Shown here: positions 34,656 to 42,444 of the stretch, one piece after another
How the letters are laid out: each line of letters begins with the position of its first letter
Position numbering within the stretch: position 1 is the stretch's first letter
Origin: Actinomycetota bacterium
GTDB lineage: Bacteria; Actinomycetota; Actinomycetes; Actinomycetales; Dermatophilaceae
Length of the DNA stretch: 64,000 nucleotides
Direction of reading: 5' to 3'
Assembly: GCA_020160805.1 (NCBI GenBank)
Contig: JAIUPO010000017.1
Span: 1-64,000, forward strand
Notes under the pieces: generated by a model
Told to the model about the DNA's origin: nothing
The model's input: the letters and a program-made list of their open reading frames with translations, nothing else
Databases searched by the model: none
Program-made: the position numbers and the translations under genes

Positions 34656-36500
34656 ATGCCCGAGGACTTCACCCCACCCGGGGGCCGCGGCGGCCGGGGA
34701 CCGATGACGGTCGACCCGCGCGATCGAGCTCAACTGGAGCTCTCGCCGGTGGCGCCGCGCCGCATCCTGGCACTCTTCGCCCCCCACCGCCTGCCCATTG
34801 CGATCGTCATCGCGATCATCGTCGCGTCGTCCACCGTGGCGCTCGCGCAGCCCTTCCTGGTGCGCGCCATCATCGATGATGCCTTGCCGCACAGCGATAT
34901 TCGTCTGCTGATCCTCGCGGTTGGCGGCATGCTCGCCGTCACCATCGTGACCGCCCTGCTCGGTGTCGCGCAGACCTGGATTTCCACGCGCGTCGGCCAA
35001 GAGGTCATGCACCGGTTGCGCACCGATGTCTTCGCCCACCTGCAGAAGCAGTCGATGGGCTTCTTCACCCGCACCCGCGGAGGCGAGGTTCAGTCGCGCA
35101 TCATCCAGGACATCGGCGGGATGCAGTCGGTCGTCACGTCGACGGCCACCTCGATCGCGTCCAACCTGACGACTGCCGTCGGGACCGCTATCGCCATGGT
35201 CGCCTTGAGCTGGCGGCTGTCGCTGCTCTCGCTCATCGTGCTGCCGCCGGCGATTTGGCTGACGCGTCGAGTTGCATTGCTGCGCAAGGAAATCACCGCA
35301 CAACTGCAGCGGCGGCTCGCGGATATGCACGTCCAGGTCGACGAGGGGTTGTCGGTCAGCGGGGTGCTGCTGACCAAGACTCTCGGCGCCGGTGGCGCGG
35401 CGACCGACCGGTTCGCCGCCACGTCATCCGCGCTCGTCGACCTGGAGCTGCGCTCGCAACTCGCCGGCCGCTGGCGGATGGCGACGATGTCGATCGTCTT
35501 CGCGACCATCCCGGCCCTGCTCTACCTCGCCGCCGGCTTCCCCGCGACGAGCGGGGGTATGACGATCGGCACCCTCGTCGCCTTTACCGCCCTGCAGGCC
35601 GGCATCTTCCGGCCGGTGATGGGGCTGCTCAATGTCGGGGTGCAGTGGGTCAGTTCGATGGCCCTGTTCAGTCGAATCTTCGGCTATCTCGACCTCGTGA
35701 CCGATGTTCCCGCGCCGGTCGCGCCGGTGACGCTCGACCTGGATCGGGTGCGCGGCGAGGTCGCGTTCTCGAAGGTGACTTTCCGGTATGCGGACAGCGC
35801 CGCCCCGGCGGTCGATGGGGTCACGGTGACCGTGCCCGCCGGGACCAGCTTGGCGCTCGTCGGCGACACCGGCTCAGGGAAATCGACGCTCGCGTCGCTC
35901 GTCTCGCGGCTGCGCGATCCGTCCAGCGGATCGGTGACGATCGATGGGATCGACTTGCGGCGCATGGATGAGGCGACGGTCGCGGGCATCGTCGGTGTGG
36001 TCTCGCAGGAGACCTATCTAGTCCACGACAGCATCCGCGCCAATCTGTTGCTGGCGCGGCCCTCGGCCAGCGAGGGTGAACTGTGGCAGGCCTTGGCCGC
36101 GGCGCAAGTGGCGGACCTGGTGGCCGGACTCCCGGATGGCCTGGACACCGTCGTCGGGTCGCGTGGCCATCGATTCTCCGGTGGCGAGAAGCAGCGGCTC
36201 GCGGTCGCACGGACCATCCTGCGCGATCCGAAGGTGCTTGTTCTCGATGAGGCCACATCCGCGCTGGACAATCGCACCGAGCGCGCGCTCCAGGCGGCGC
36301 TGGACCAGCTCAGTCACGGCCGCACGACGATCACCATCGCCCACCGGCTCTCCACGGTCCGCGATGCCGACCAGATCGCGGTGCTCCAGGCCGGCCGGAT
36401 CGTCGAGATCGGCCGCCACGAGGACCTGCTGGCCCGCGGCGGGCGCTATGCCGAACTGGTCGCGGCCAGCGAGCACCCGGCATACGCCCGCGCCGCATGA
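34656..36500 (+). CDS. ABC exporter, fused permease and ATPase
   Basis: 614 residues. The N-terminal ~340 residues hold six membrane helices (ABC type-1 exporter domain, e.g. TRGGEVQSRIIQDIGGMQSVVTS coupling region). The ATPase has Walker A GDTGSGKST, signature FSGGEKQRLAVARTIL, Walker B VLVLDEATSALD and the H-loop IAHRLSTV, all intact. A half-transporter that works as a dimer, probably for multidrug or lipid export. AAAGGAGG precedes the ATG. Divergent from MarR with shared operators, so drug-inducible expression is likely. Confidence 0.9.
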   Translation: MPEDFTPPGGRGGRGPMTVDPRDRAQLELSPVAPRRILALFAPHRLPIAIVIAIIVASSTVALAQPFLVRAIIDDALPHSDIRLLILAVGGMLAVTIVTALLGVAQTWISTRVGQEVMHRLRTDVFAHLQKQSMGFFTRTRGGEVQSRIIQDIGGMQSVVTSTATSIASNLTTAVGTAIAMVALSWRLSLLSLIVLPPAIWLTRRVALLRKEITAQLQRRLADMHVQVDEGLSVSGVLLTKTLGAGGAATDRFAATSSALVDLELRSQLAGRWRMATMSIVFATIPALLYLAAGFPATSGGMTIGTLVAFTALQAGIFRPVMGLLNVGVQWVSSMALFSRIFGYLDLVTDVPAPVAPVTLDLDRVRGEVAFSKVTFRYADSAAPAVDGVTVTVPAGTSLALVGDTGSGKSTLASLVSRLRDPSSGSVTIDGIDLRRMDEATVAGIVGVVSQETYLVHDSIRANLLLARPSASEGELWQALAAAQVADLVAGLPDGLDTVVGSRGHRFSGGEKQRLAVARTILRDPKVLVLDEATSALDNRTERALQAALDQLSHGRTTITIAHRLSTVRDADQIAVLQAGRIVEIGRHEDLLARGGRYAELVAASEHPAYARAA

Positions 36501-36525
36501 AGCGTCAGCGCCCGCCGGCGTCAGC

Positions 36526-37170
36526 TCAGGCGTCGACGGAGGCGCGGGCGGCCTCGCGGCGGTGCTTGACGAACTCCAGAATCATCGGGACCACCGAGAC
36601 GGCGACGATGAGCAGGATGGCGGCCTCAAGGTGGTCCTGCAGCACCGGGAAGGCCTGGCCGAGGAAGTAGCCGGCGAGCGTCACGCCCGTGGCCCACAGC
36701 ACGGCGCCCACGCCGCTCCAGACGAAGAAGTGGCGCCGCTCCATTTTGCCCACGCCCGCGACGACGGTGATGAAGGTGCGCACGATCGGCACGAACCGCC
36801 CGAGGACGAGGGCCTTGGCGCCATACCGCTCGAAGAAGGCGTGCGTCTTGTCGAAGTTCGCCGTGTTGATGAAGCGACCCTTCCGGTTGTACAGCGGCGT
36901 GCCGACGGCGCGGCCGATCTCGTAACCGACGACATTGCCCGCGAACGCGGCGATCGAGAGCACGATGCAGGCCGTGACGATATTGAAGTTCAGCGAGCCG
37001 TTGGCGATGAACAACCCAATGGCGAAGAGGAGGGAGTCGCCGGGCAGGATCGGGAAGAGCAGGCCGCATTCGACGAAGATGATCGCGGTGCTCACCCAGA
37101 AGAACTGGCTGCCGAATCGCTCGAGCAGCCAGGCGGGGTCCATCCAGTCGGGGCCAAGGGTGGGCATCAT
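36526..37170 (-). CDS. DedA-family membrane protein
   Basis: About 214 residues from ATG 37170. The order is helix IIFVECGLLFPILPGDSLLFAIGLF with the Glu and GDS motif typical of DedA, then IAAFAGNVVGYEIGRAVG, RFINTANFDKTHAFFERYGAKALVLGRFVPIVRTF (conserved FxxR and GR-x-x-P-x-x-R), and two C-terminal helices. DedA proteins include flippases for undecaprenyl phosphate or phospholipids. The frame is open back to 37533 but that part is not conserved-looking. Stop is 26 bases from the convergent ABC exporter stop. Confidence 0.85.
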   Translation of the reverse strand: MMPTLGPDWMDPAWLLERFGSQFFWVSTAIIFVECGLLFPILPGDSLLFAIGLFIANGSLNFNIVTACIVLSIAAFAGNVVGYEIGRAVGTPLYNRKGRFINTANFDKTHAFFERYGAKALVLGRFVPIVRTFITVVAGVGKMERRHFFVWSGVGAVLWATGVTLAGYFLGQAFPVLQDHLEAAILLIVAVSVVPMILEFVKHRREAARASVDA

Positions 37171-37345
37171 CACCAGATAAGGGTAGGCGGTGCTCCCTGT
37201 GAGCTTGCTGTATGCCGCCCGTGCCCCGGATATGTCGAGTGACTGAAGCACCCCTTGCGCCGATGCCCTTGGCCGGGTTGGCTGGTTCCGGTGGCCTCGA
37301 CGCAGAGGCCCCCGGCGCGTTGCGCCGCACCGAAGGGGAGTGAGC

Positions 37346-38944
37346 ATGTCTCGTATGAAGCAGGGGATCGGTCTGGCGCTGAGCGCCATCGTGGCGGCGG
37401 GGGTGATCCCGAGCCTCGGCGTCGCCGGAGCGGCGGGGGCAGCCCCGGCCGCGAAGGCGACGCAGGTCCAGGCGCCAGTGCCGAAGATCACGTGGACGTC
37501 CTGCGGGGACGATCTGCCGGGCGTGTGCGCCACGGCGCTCGCACCGCTGGACTATGACCACCCGAACGGGCCGGCGATCCTGCTGGATCTGCGCAAGGTG
37601 CCAGCCAAGCAACAGAGCCGCAAGCTCGGCTCGCTCTTCGTCAATCCCGGCGGTCCGGGTGGCAGTTCCACGGGCTTCGCCCCGTGGGCGGCCCAATTGC
37701 TCGGCCCCACCGTCGCCGCTCGCTACGACGTCATCGGCGTCGACCCCCGCGGCGTGGGGGAGCACTCGCAGATGGTCTGCAAGAACGCCAATCCGGTCCC
37801 GCCCTTCCTGATGACGCCCTACCCGGAGACGGTCGCGCAGTCCAAGATCGCCTTCCGGTCCGCGGAGTATGCCCGCTCCGCCTGCACCCGCAATCCGAGC
37901 CCGATCGTGCGGCATATGTCGACCGCCGACACCGCGCGGGATATGGACCTGATCCGGCAGGCCGTGGGTGACCCGCAGCTGAACTATTACGGCATCTCCT
38001 ATGGCACCCAACTCGGCTCGACCTATGCCTCGATGTTCCCGAGTCGGGTCGGCCGGTTCGCTGTCGATGCGGTCCTCGACCCCGTAGCGTGGTCGACCGG
38101 CGGACCGTCGAATCTGCCTGCCACGCAGCCCTTCTCGACGCGTCTGCGCAGTGCAAAGGGTGCCTCGGAGGCGCTCCTGGCCGCCCTCAAGGAATGCGAC
38201 CGGGTGGGCCGGTCACATTGCGATCTCGCGCCGGGGGCGTCGGCCAAGTGGGCCAAGATGTCCGCCGCTGCCAAGGCTGGGACGCTGACGGCTGGGGGTG
38301 AGCCACTGCCATACTCCGTCCTCATCGGCGGGGTGCTGGGCTATCTCTATGGCCAGAGCTACGACGGACTCGACACCACCTTGCAGATGATCTATGACGA
38401 GAACTTCGGCACTCGCGCCCGGGCGGGAGCGAGCGCGCTCGCGACGCTGCGGGCGAAGGCGGATCGCGTCAGGGAGGCGCCCTATACGAGCCCGCTCGGT
38501 CAGGTGCAGATCATCTCGGATGCCTTCATGGGCGTCGGGTGCGCCGACACGCGCAATCCCGAGACGCGCGAAGCCTGGTGGAATGCCGGGCGCGCCCAAG
38601 ACAAGCTGTGGCCCGGCTTCGGCTCGCTGTGGACCTGGGCGACCCCAGCGTGCGCGAAGTATCCGATCAGCACCAAGACCGACACCTGGTTCGGTCCCTA
38701 TGGCGGTGCCACGGCCAATCCGATCCTCGTCGTCGGCAACACCTATGACCCGGCCACGCCCTATCACGGAGCGCAGGCGGTGGCTGGGATGTTCCGCGGC
38801 GCACGGCTGCTGACCTACAACGGCTGGGGTCACGGCGCACTTGGCAATAGCTGTGCAACGGCGGCCTTCGACCGGCTCTACGCCACCGGTGCCCTGCCGG
38901 CGCGCGGCGCCGTCTGCCAGCTCGACCGGCCGCTGTGGGGCTGA
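37346..38944 (+). CDS. secreted alpha/beta hydrolase, tripeptidyl aminopeptidase-like
   Basis: About 532 residues from ATG 37346 (AGGGGAG at 37334-37340). A signal peptide (LALSAIVAAGVIPSLGVAGAAGAAP) leads into the TAP-like hydrolase: LDYDHPNGPAILLDLRKV, LFVNPGGPGGSSTGF (oxyanion), YDVIGVDPRGVGEHS, nucleophile YGISYGTQLGS, acid and His in the C-terminal cap NPILVVGNTYDPATPYHGA and GWGHGALG. This matches the actinobacterial SlpD/SlpE-TAP family that removes tripeptides from secreted proteins. Paired cysteines (Cys in TSCGDDLPGVCA and others) fit an extracellular enzyme. Confidence 0.85.
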   Translation: MSRMKQGIGLALSAIVAAGVIPSLGVAGAAGAAPAAKATQVQAPVPKITWTSCGDDLPGVCATALAPLDYDHPNGPAILLDLRKVPAKQQSRKLGSLFVNPGGPGGSSTGFAPWAAQLLGPTVAARYDVIGVDPRGVGEHSQMVCKNANPVPPFLMTPYPETVAQSKIAFRSAEYARSACTRNPSPIVRHMSTADTARDMDLIRQAVGDPQLNYYGISYGTQLGSTYASMFPSRVGRFAVDAVLDPVAWSTGGPSNLPATQPFSTRLRSAKGASEALLAALKECDRVGRSHCDLAPGASAKWAKMSAAAKAGTLTAGGEPLPYSVLIGGVLGYLYGQSYDGLDTTLQMIYDENFGTRARAGASALATLRAKADRVREAPYTSPLGQVQIISDAFMGVGCADTRNPETREAWWNAGRAQDKLWPGFGSLWTWATPACAKYPISTKTDTWFGPYGGATANPILVVGNTYDPATPYHGAQAVAGMFRGARLLTYNGWGHGALGNSCATAAFDRLYATGALPARGAVCQLDRPLWG

Positions 38945-39040
38945 CCAGCGGTTGACCGGGCGTGACCTGGTGCGCGGGGCGGCGGATAGCATGCGCTCGT
39001 CGCCGCCCCGCGCATCACGCACGCAGTTCCAGGAGTTTGT

Positions 39041-39982
39041 ATGCCGCTCGCCCCCGCCCGTTCCGCCGCCCTCGCCGGGGTGCTCCTCGCCACCGCCGCG
39101 CTCGCCGCCTGCGGTGAGCCGCAGGCCGGTTCGGTCGCGACCAGTTCGACGACCAGCAGCGCCTCGTCGTCGACAACGGCTTCGTCGTCGTCCACGACGC
39201 CGTCGGCGTCCGACTCCGCGGCGGTGCCGATCTCCGGCGACTGCCTCAAGGGCACCGTCAAGACCCTCGCCGACGGCAAGCTGACGATCGGGACCGACAA
39301 TCCGGCCTACGAGCCGTGGTTCTCCGACAACGACCCGAGCAATGGCAAGGGCTATGAGTCGGCCGTCGCCTATGCGATCGCCGACAAGCTAGGTTTCAGC
39401 AAGGCCGATGTCACGTGGGCGAAGGTGCCCTTCAACAAGGCCGTCCTGCCCGGCAAGAAGGATTTCGACTTCGACGTCAACCAGGTCTCGATCACCGACG
39501 AGCGCAAGAAGGCTGTCGACTTCTCCTCCGGCTACTACGACGTCGTGCAGAGCGTCGTGTCCTACAAGGGCAGCCCCATCGACGGCAAGACCACGGTCGC
39601 GGACCTCAAGGGCGTCAAGCTCGGTGGTCAGGTCGGCACCACCTCACTCACGGCGATCACGGATCAGATCGGCGCCAAGAGCAGCGTCTATGACACCAAT
39701 GACGCAGCCGTCCAGGCCCTCAAGGCACACCAGATCGACGGCATCGTCGTCGATCTGCCGACGGCCTTCTATATGACGGCCGCGCAATTGGATGACGGCA
39801 TCATCGTCGGTCAGTTGCCGCTCGTCGGCGGCACCCCTGAGCAGTTCGGTGCCGTGCTCGACAAAGGCTCGGCGCTGACGCCGTGCGTCACCGCCGCCGT
39901 CGACGCCCTACGCGCCGACGGAACGCTGGACAAGCTTGTCGGAGAGTGGCTTTCGGCGCAGGGCGCGCCAGAACTGAAGTAG
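39041..39982 (+). CDS. polar amino-acid ABC transporter, substrate-binding lipoprotein
   Basis: 313 residues. Lipobox LAACG after the signal peptide, then a 35-residue Ser/Thr linker, then the solute-binding fold: LTIGTDNPAYEPWF, NGKGYESAVAYAIADKLGF, DFDVNQVSITDERKKAVDFSSGYYDVVQS and LGGQVGTTS. This pattern is the family-3 amino-acid binding protein. The ligand is not certain. First of a three-gene operon; the permease follows after 4 bases. Confidence 0.9.
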   Translation: MPLAPARSAALAGVLLATAALAACGEPQAGSVATSSTTSSASSSTTASSSSTTPSASDSAAVPISGDCLKGTVKTLADGKLTIGTDNPAYEPWFSDNDPSNGKGYESAVAYAIADKLGFSKADVTWAKVPFNKAVLPGKKDFDFDVNQVSITDERKKAVDFSSGYYDVVQSVVSYKGSPIDGKTTVADLKGVKLGGQVGTTSLTAITDQIGAKSSVYDTNDAAVQALKAHQIDGIVVDLPTAFYMTAAQLDDGIIVGQLPLVGGTPEQFGAVLDKGSALTPCVTAAVDALRADGTLDKLVGEWLSAQGAPELK

Positions 39983-39986
39983 TCCG

Positions 39987-40850
39987 ATGCCGGACGCCCC
40001 CGCGGCGACCGACGACTGGGTGCCCTCCGCTCTCGAACGGGAGCGGGCGGCATACCGACTGCGCGCGACGCGCCGCTCGGTGCTCATCGCGGCAGCGGCA
40101 ACCGTTGTCGCCCTGCTCGTGGTGGGTTTGGCGGTCACCTCCTCACCCGGCTGGCCGGCCTTCCGCGAGACGTTCTTCAACTGGGACAAGGCGATCGCCT
40201 CGTTGCCTGCCGTGCTGGCGGGGCTCTGGCTGAACATCCGGGTGCTGCTCGTCTGCTCGGTGGCCATCGCCCTGATCTCCCTGACCATCGCGATCCTGCG
40301 CACGCTGCGCGGGCCGGTCTTCTTCCCGCTGCGCGCGCTGGCCACGGCCTATGTCGACATCTTCCGCGGGCTGCCGCTGCTGCTGCTGCTCTTCCTCTTG
40401 GGTTTCGGTATGCCGGCGCTGCGCCTCGCGGGCCTTCCCAATAGCGCGATGTTCTGGGGCGGCCTGGCCATCACCTTGTCCTACTCGGCCTATGTCGCCG
40501 AGGTGCTCCGCGCGGGCATCGAGTCGATCCATCCATCGCAATGGGCGGCAGCCCGTTCCCTTGGGTTGAGTTATCGCCAGGCCCTGAGGTATGTCGTTCT
40601 GCCGCAAGCGATCCGGCGCGTCACGCCGGCCCTGATGAATGATGTCGTGTCTCTGCAGAAGGATTCCGGCCTGGTGGCCGTCCTCGGGATCGTCGACGCG
40701 ATCCGCGCCGCGCAGATCGAGACCTCGCTCGACTACAACTACACCCCTTATGTCGTCGCCGGCGTCCTCTTTCTGATCCTGACGATCCCCATGGCGCGCT
40801 TCACCGACTGGCTTGCGCGTCGCCAGGGCCAGCACGGAGGCATGCTGTGA
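39987..40850 (+). CDS. polar amino-acid ABC transporter, permease
   Basis: 287 residues with 5-6 helices: VLIAAAATVVALLVVGLAV, the GLWLNIRVLLVCSVAIALI helix and AYVDIFRGLPLLLLLFLL, the classic HisMQ-type R-G-x-P segment, then the EAA loop AARSLGLSYRQALRYVVLPQAIR. A cytoplasmic N-terminal extension of ~25 residues is usual for this subgroup. Its stop overlaps the GTG start of the ATPase gene (GTGA). Confidence 0.92.
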   Translation: MPDAPAATDDWVPSALERERAAYRLRATRRSVLIAAAATVVALLVVGLAVTSSPGWPAFRETFFNWDKAIASLPAVLAGLWLNIRVLLVCSVAIALISLTIAILRTLRGPVFFPLRALATAYVDIFRGLPLLLLLFLLGFGMPALRLAGLPNSAMFWGGLAITLSYSAYVAEVLRAGIESIHPSQWAAARSLGLSYRQALRYVVLPQAIRRVTPALMNDVVSLQKDSGLVAVLGIVDAIRAAQIETSLDYNYTPYVVAGVLFLILTIPMARFTDWLARRQGQHGGML

Positions 40851-41626
40851 GTGAGATCGGTTCATCGCCCCAGGACGAGGCGCCCAGTCCGCTGCTCAGT
40901 CTGCAGAAGGTGCGGAAATCGTTCGGGGACAATGTTGTTTTGCGCGATGTCTCGCTCGACGTCGCCGAGGGCGAGTGCGTGGTCCTCATCGGCTCGTCGG
41001 GCTCGGGCAAGTCGACGCTCTTGCGCTGCATCAATCTCTTAGAGCGAGTCGATGATGGTGTCATTCGCCTCGATGGTGAGGACATCACCGATCCGCGGGT
41101 GGACGCCGATGCGACCCGGGCCCGGATCGGCATCGTTTTCCAGTCTTACAACCTCTTCCCCCACCTGAGTGTGCTCGACAATGTCCTGCTCGCGCCGGTG
41201 CGTGTTCACGGCATCGATCGCGAGGTTGCCCGCGCCGATGCCAAGCTCATGCTTGAGCGAGTCGGCCTGGCGGACAAGGCAAATGCCCGCCCTGATGCGC
41301 TCTCTGGTGGACAGCAACAACGCGTCGCGATCGCCCGCGCCCTCGTCAACAAGCCTCTGCTGATGCTGCTCGACGAAGTCACCTCGGCACTCGACCCGGA
41401 GCTCGTCGGCGAAGTGCTCGACCTGTTGAAGGACCTGAAATCCGAGGGCATGACGATGGTGCTGAACACCCACGAGATGGGATTCGCTCGACGCGTCGCC
41501 GACACCGTGTGCTTTCTCCACGGCGGCGGGATCCACGAGCAGGGTTCTCCGGAGGCGGTTCTCGGTTCACCGGCCCAGGAGCGGACCCGACAGTTCCTGC
41601 GACGGCTGCACACCGATCAGGCTTGA
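40847..41626 (+). CDS. polar amino-acid ABC transporter, ATP-binding protein
   Basis: 259 residues from GTG 40847. Walker A GSSGSGKST, Q-loop FQSYNLFPHLSVLDNV, signature LSGGQQQRVAIARAL, Walker B MLLDEVTSALDPELV and H-loop NTHEMGFARRVAD. The pattern is GlnQ/HisP-like. The Val in DEVTSALD is a common variant. Overlap with the permease indicates coupled translation. Confidence 0.93.
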   Translation: MSEIGSSPQDEAPSPLLSLQKVRKSFGDNVVLRDVSLDVAEGECVVLIGSSGSGKSTLLRCINLLERVDDGVIRLDGEDITDPRVDADATRARIGIVFQSYNLFPHLSVLDNVLLAPVRVHGIDREVARADAKLMLERVGLADKANARPDALSGGQQQRVAIARALVNKPLLMLLDEVTSALDPELVGEVLDLLKDLKSEGMTMVLNTHEMGFARRVADTVCFLHGGGIHEQGSPEAVLGSPAQERTRQFLRRLHTDQA

Positions 41627-41657
41627 GCCTGTTGCGCGGCGGCGTCCCTGATATGGA

Positions 41658-42290
41658 TCAGCGGCGCGACTGTAGCCCGTGGCGGAGGGCCAGAAGCATC
41701 ATCATGGTCAACTGATCCTCCGACGGATCATCCTCCCCAAGGTCGATCAGACCCTCGGTGAGCATCACGGCAAGGCCGTGCGCGCCCGTCCAGGCGAGCA
41801 ACGCCCACGGCTGCGGCGGACCGGGGTCGATGGCGCCGGCCTCCTGGCATACGACGACCCCTCGCTCAAGGACCAGAAAGCACCGCTCCGCCGCCGCCTC
41901 CACCTCGCCGTGGAAGATGTCCTCCCGCGGATTGCGCAACTCCGGTCGGCCAAGGATCGTGAAGGCGTGCGGGCGACGTCGGGCGAATCCGACATACGCC
42001 CGGCCCACGGCGATCAAGGCCAACAGCGGATCCCGAGAGCCTTCGGCGAGCATGCTTGTGTCCCAGGCATTTTGCAGCTCCCCGGTGAGCGCCTCATAGC
42101 CCTGGACGACCATGGCGGCCAGCAGCCCGCCTTTGCCGCCGAAGTGATGAGTCGGGGCGGCATGACTGACCCCCGCCCGCCGCGCCACGGCGCGCAAGGT
42201 GACTGCGTCGACGCCGCCTTCATCCAGCAACTCCCACGCCGCCTGCAGCAGTGCGCGGTGCAGATCGCCATGGTGATAGGGACGGGACAC
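41658..42290 (-). CDS. TetR-family regulator with WHG-type ligand domain
   Basis: 210 residues. The helix-turn-helix reads LLDEGGVDAVTLRAVARRAGVSHAAPTHHFGGKGGLLAAM. The C-terminal half has GRAYVGFARRRPHAFTILGRPEL and a later WTGAHGLAVMLTEGLID, the WHG pattern. The target is unknown. It is convergent with the amino-acid transporter. The 154 bases between it and ppc hold no gene or clear operator. Confidence 0.85.
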   Translation of the reverse strand: MSRPYHHGDLHRALLQAAWELLDEGGVDAVTLRAVARRAGVSHAAPTHHFGGKGGLLAAMVVQGYEALTGELQNAWDTSMLAEGSRDPLLALIAVGRAYVGFARRRPHAFTILGRPELRNPREDIFHGEVEAAAERCFLVLERGVVVCQEAGAIDPGPPQPWALLAWTGAHGLAVMLTEGLIDLGEDDPSEDQLTMMMLLALRHGLQSRR

Positions 42291-42444
42291 GAGTTAAGCG
42301 TACGTAGATCTTGTCATCGCCAAGATGGCGGGTATGGTGTGCCAAACGGATCGATTCCCAGGAGGCTTTGAGGCTGGCCGGGGCGGGGATCGACCACCAG
42401 CCGTCGGTGACCGCAGGGGGTCGCCGGCGGCAGGGCCCTCTGGT